This document shows positions 63,160-64,000 of a DNA stretch of 64,000 bases, piece after piece (the first letter of the stretch is position 1; every line of letters begins with the position of its first letter). A model generated the notes under the pieces. That model made no database searches. It had not been told where the DNA came from and saw only the letters and a list, made by a program, of their open reading frames with translations. Origin of the DNA: Microbispora oryzae (GTDB lineage: Bacteria; Actinomycetota; Actinomycetes; Streptosporangiales; Streptosporangiaceae); the NCBI RefSeq assembly GCF_017896165.1, contig NZ_JAFCNB010000002.1:1-64000 (forward strand), in the 5' to 3' direction. The position numbers were made by a program, and so were the translations under genes.

Positions 63160-63747
63160 CTACCGAACGCGCAGTCCCGCGATGAGGAGGTCGACCATGC
63201 GGCGCGCGTCGTAGTTAGAGTCGGTGCCCGCGCCGATACAGAGACTGCCGACGCCGCGCATCAATCCGTAGGCGCCCACGTCGGAGACGATCTCGCCCGC
63301 GGCGACCGCCGCGTCGAGCAGTTGGGCGCAGGCGGGGACGAGGCGGTCGAGGAAGTAGGCGTGCAGCGTCTCGAAGGCGGCGTCGCCGGACTGCAACGCC
63401 TCGGCGAGGCCGTGCTTGGTGGCCACGAAGTCGACGAAGCGGTGGATCCACGCCGCCAGGGCCGCGTACGGTGTGTCGCTGTTCGCCAGCAGCTCCGGAC
63501 CGGCCTCGGCACACGCCTCGACCTGGTGCCGGTAGACGGCGACGATGAGATCGGCCCGCGTCGGGAAGTGGCGGTAGATCGTGCCGACGCCGACACCGGC
63601 TCTCGCCGCGATGTCGCGCACGGGCACGTCGACGCCGGAGGCGACGAAGGCCGCGGCCGCCGCGTCCAGCAGTGTCCTCTCGTTGCGCCGGGCGTCGGCC
63701 CGCTTACGCGGGACGGACGGCCCCGCCCCGCCGCCGATGTCGGCCAC
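63160..63747 (-). CDS. TetR-family regulator
   Basis: A 195-residue TetR protein starting with GTG at 63747. The HTH is VPVRDIAARAGVGVGTIYRH, then FPTRADLIVAVYRHQV; the C-terminal ligand domain is helical. The target is unknown, since the adjoining upstream gene lies at or past the window end. The last 250 bp of the window show no convincing gene. Confidence 0.88.
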   Translation of the reverse strand: MADIGGGAGPSVPRKRADARRNERTLLDAAAAAFVASGVDVPVRDIAARAGVGVGTIYRHFPTRADLIVAVYRHQVEACAEAGPELLANSDTPYAALAAWIHRFVDFVATKHGLAEALQSGDAAFETLHAYFLDRLVPACAQLLDAAVAAGEIVSDVGAYGLMRGVGSLCIGAGTDSNYDARRMVDLLIAGLRVR

Positions 63748-64000
63748 TGCCTGTTACCTCCGTCGCCAGCCTGAGTTCCGCGTCACAGTTAGCGGAACGT
63801 GGATCCGGTTGTTCAGGATGCCAGACCGGGCCGGCCGGAGCCAAGCCGCGCACCGCCGGGGCCTGCGCGCGGTGCGCGACCCGCACCCCGCAGCCGCACT
63901 CGACCGCTGCCTCCACTCCCGTCCAGACCAAGACCACCCGCGACAGCCAGCGGTATGCGCTGACCGGGCATGCCTGGCCGGGCGGCCGATGGTCCGCCCG

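Noticed and set aside
63026-63160. Short frame fragment reading VLDEILGWFDELAPDERR between the two tetR genes
   Set aside because: Looks protein-like for about 20 residues only, has no start, and is too short to assign.

Overview
The window is high-GC DNA with actinobacterial codon use (GTG and TTG starts, 4-bp stop/start overlaps, FadR/HutC-type GntR, XRE, PucR, HxlR and TetR regulators). The pairing of two dynamin-like GTPases with cobalamin genes, a DUF6504-DnaE2 pair and a pSAM2-type integrative element suggests a mycelial actinomycete, probably of the Streptosporangiales; the genus cannot be fixed from the sequence alone.

Region 1 (1-30.9 kb) is ordinary chromosome. It holds an SSB paralogue and a small HTH protein; two adjacent dynamin-like GTPases; a corrin/siroheme block (cysG-type SUMT, cobT, a CbiX-type chelatase with an acidic repeat tail, and cobD further on at 28 kb); a double-GNAT protein; a lactate-utilisation operon lutABC divergent from its FadR-type regulator, with two tandem TGGTCAGACCA operators between them; a LexA-box-controlled DUF6504-dnaE2 pair; a GntR-controlled ABC importer operon with a HAD phosphatase; a quinone oxidoreductase; an ABC-2 exporter coupled to a PucR regulator; cobD coupled to a 33-residue membrane peptide; an APH-like kinase; a Gfo/Idh oxidoreductase; and tRNA-Arg(TCT).

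Region 2 (30.99-47.43 kb) is an actinomycete integrative and conjugative element (AICE) of the pSAM2 type inserted in the 3' end of tRNA-Arg(TCT). In order it carries integrase, Xis, a RepSA-like initiator, a zinc-ribbon protein, an FtsK/TraSA-like translocase, two small proteins, a KorSA-like GntR regulator, two small proteins, an XRE-TPR regulator and a Pif-like Nudix hydrolase. The cargo is a type III-like methylase/helicase pair that is visibly less GC-rich, plus a further PD-ExH-containing protein. A 47-bp direct repeat (30990-31036 and 47384-47430) marks the ends.

Region 3 (47.4-51.0 kb) is a decayed second element in tandem. It contains a chimera of a transposase tail and an integrase C-terminus and several small orphan genes, and ends in a third att copy (50855-50901, one mismatch). 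That copy is followed by about 80 bp of yet another left arm.

Region 4 (51-64 kb) is a chromosomal or accessory patchwork: a haloalkane-dehalogenase-like hydrolase, a PPOX-fold protein, an internally deleted NmrA-type protein with a divergent HxlR regulator, an ISAs1 remnant, GNAT, HD-domain and BtrH_N proteins, SDRs with an XRE/MmyB regulator, an alpha/beta hydrolase, an FAD monooxygenase divergent from a TetR regulator, and a second TetR regulator.
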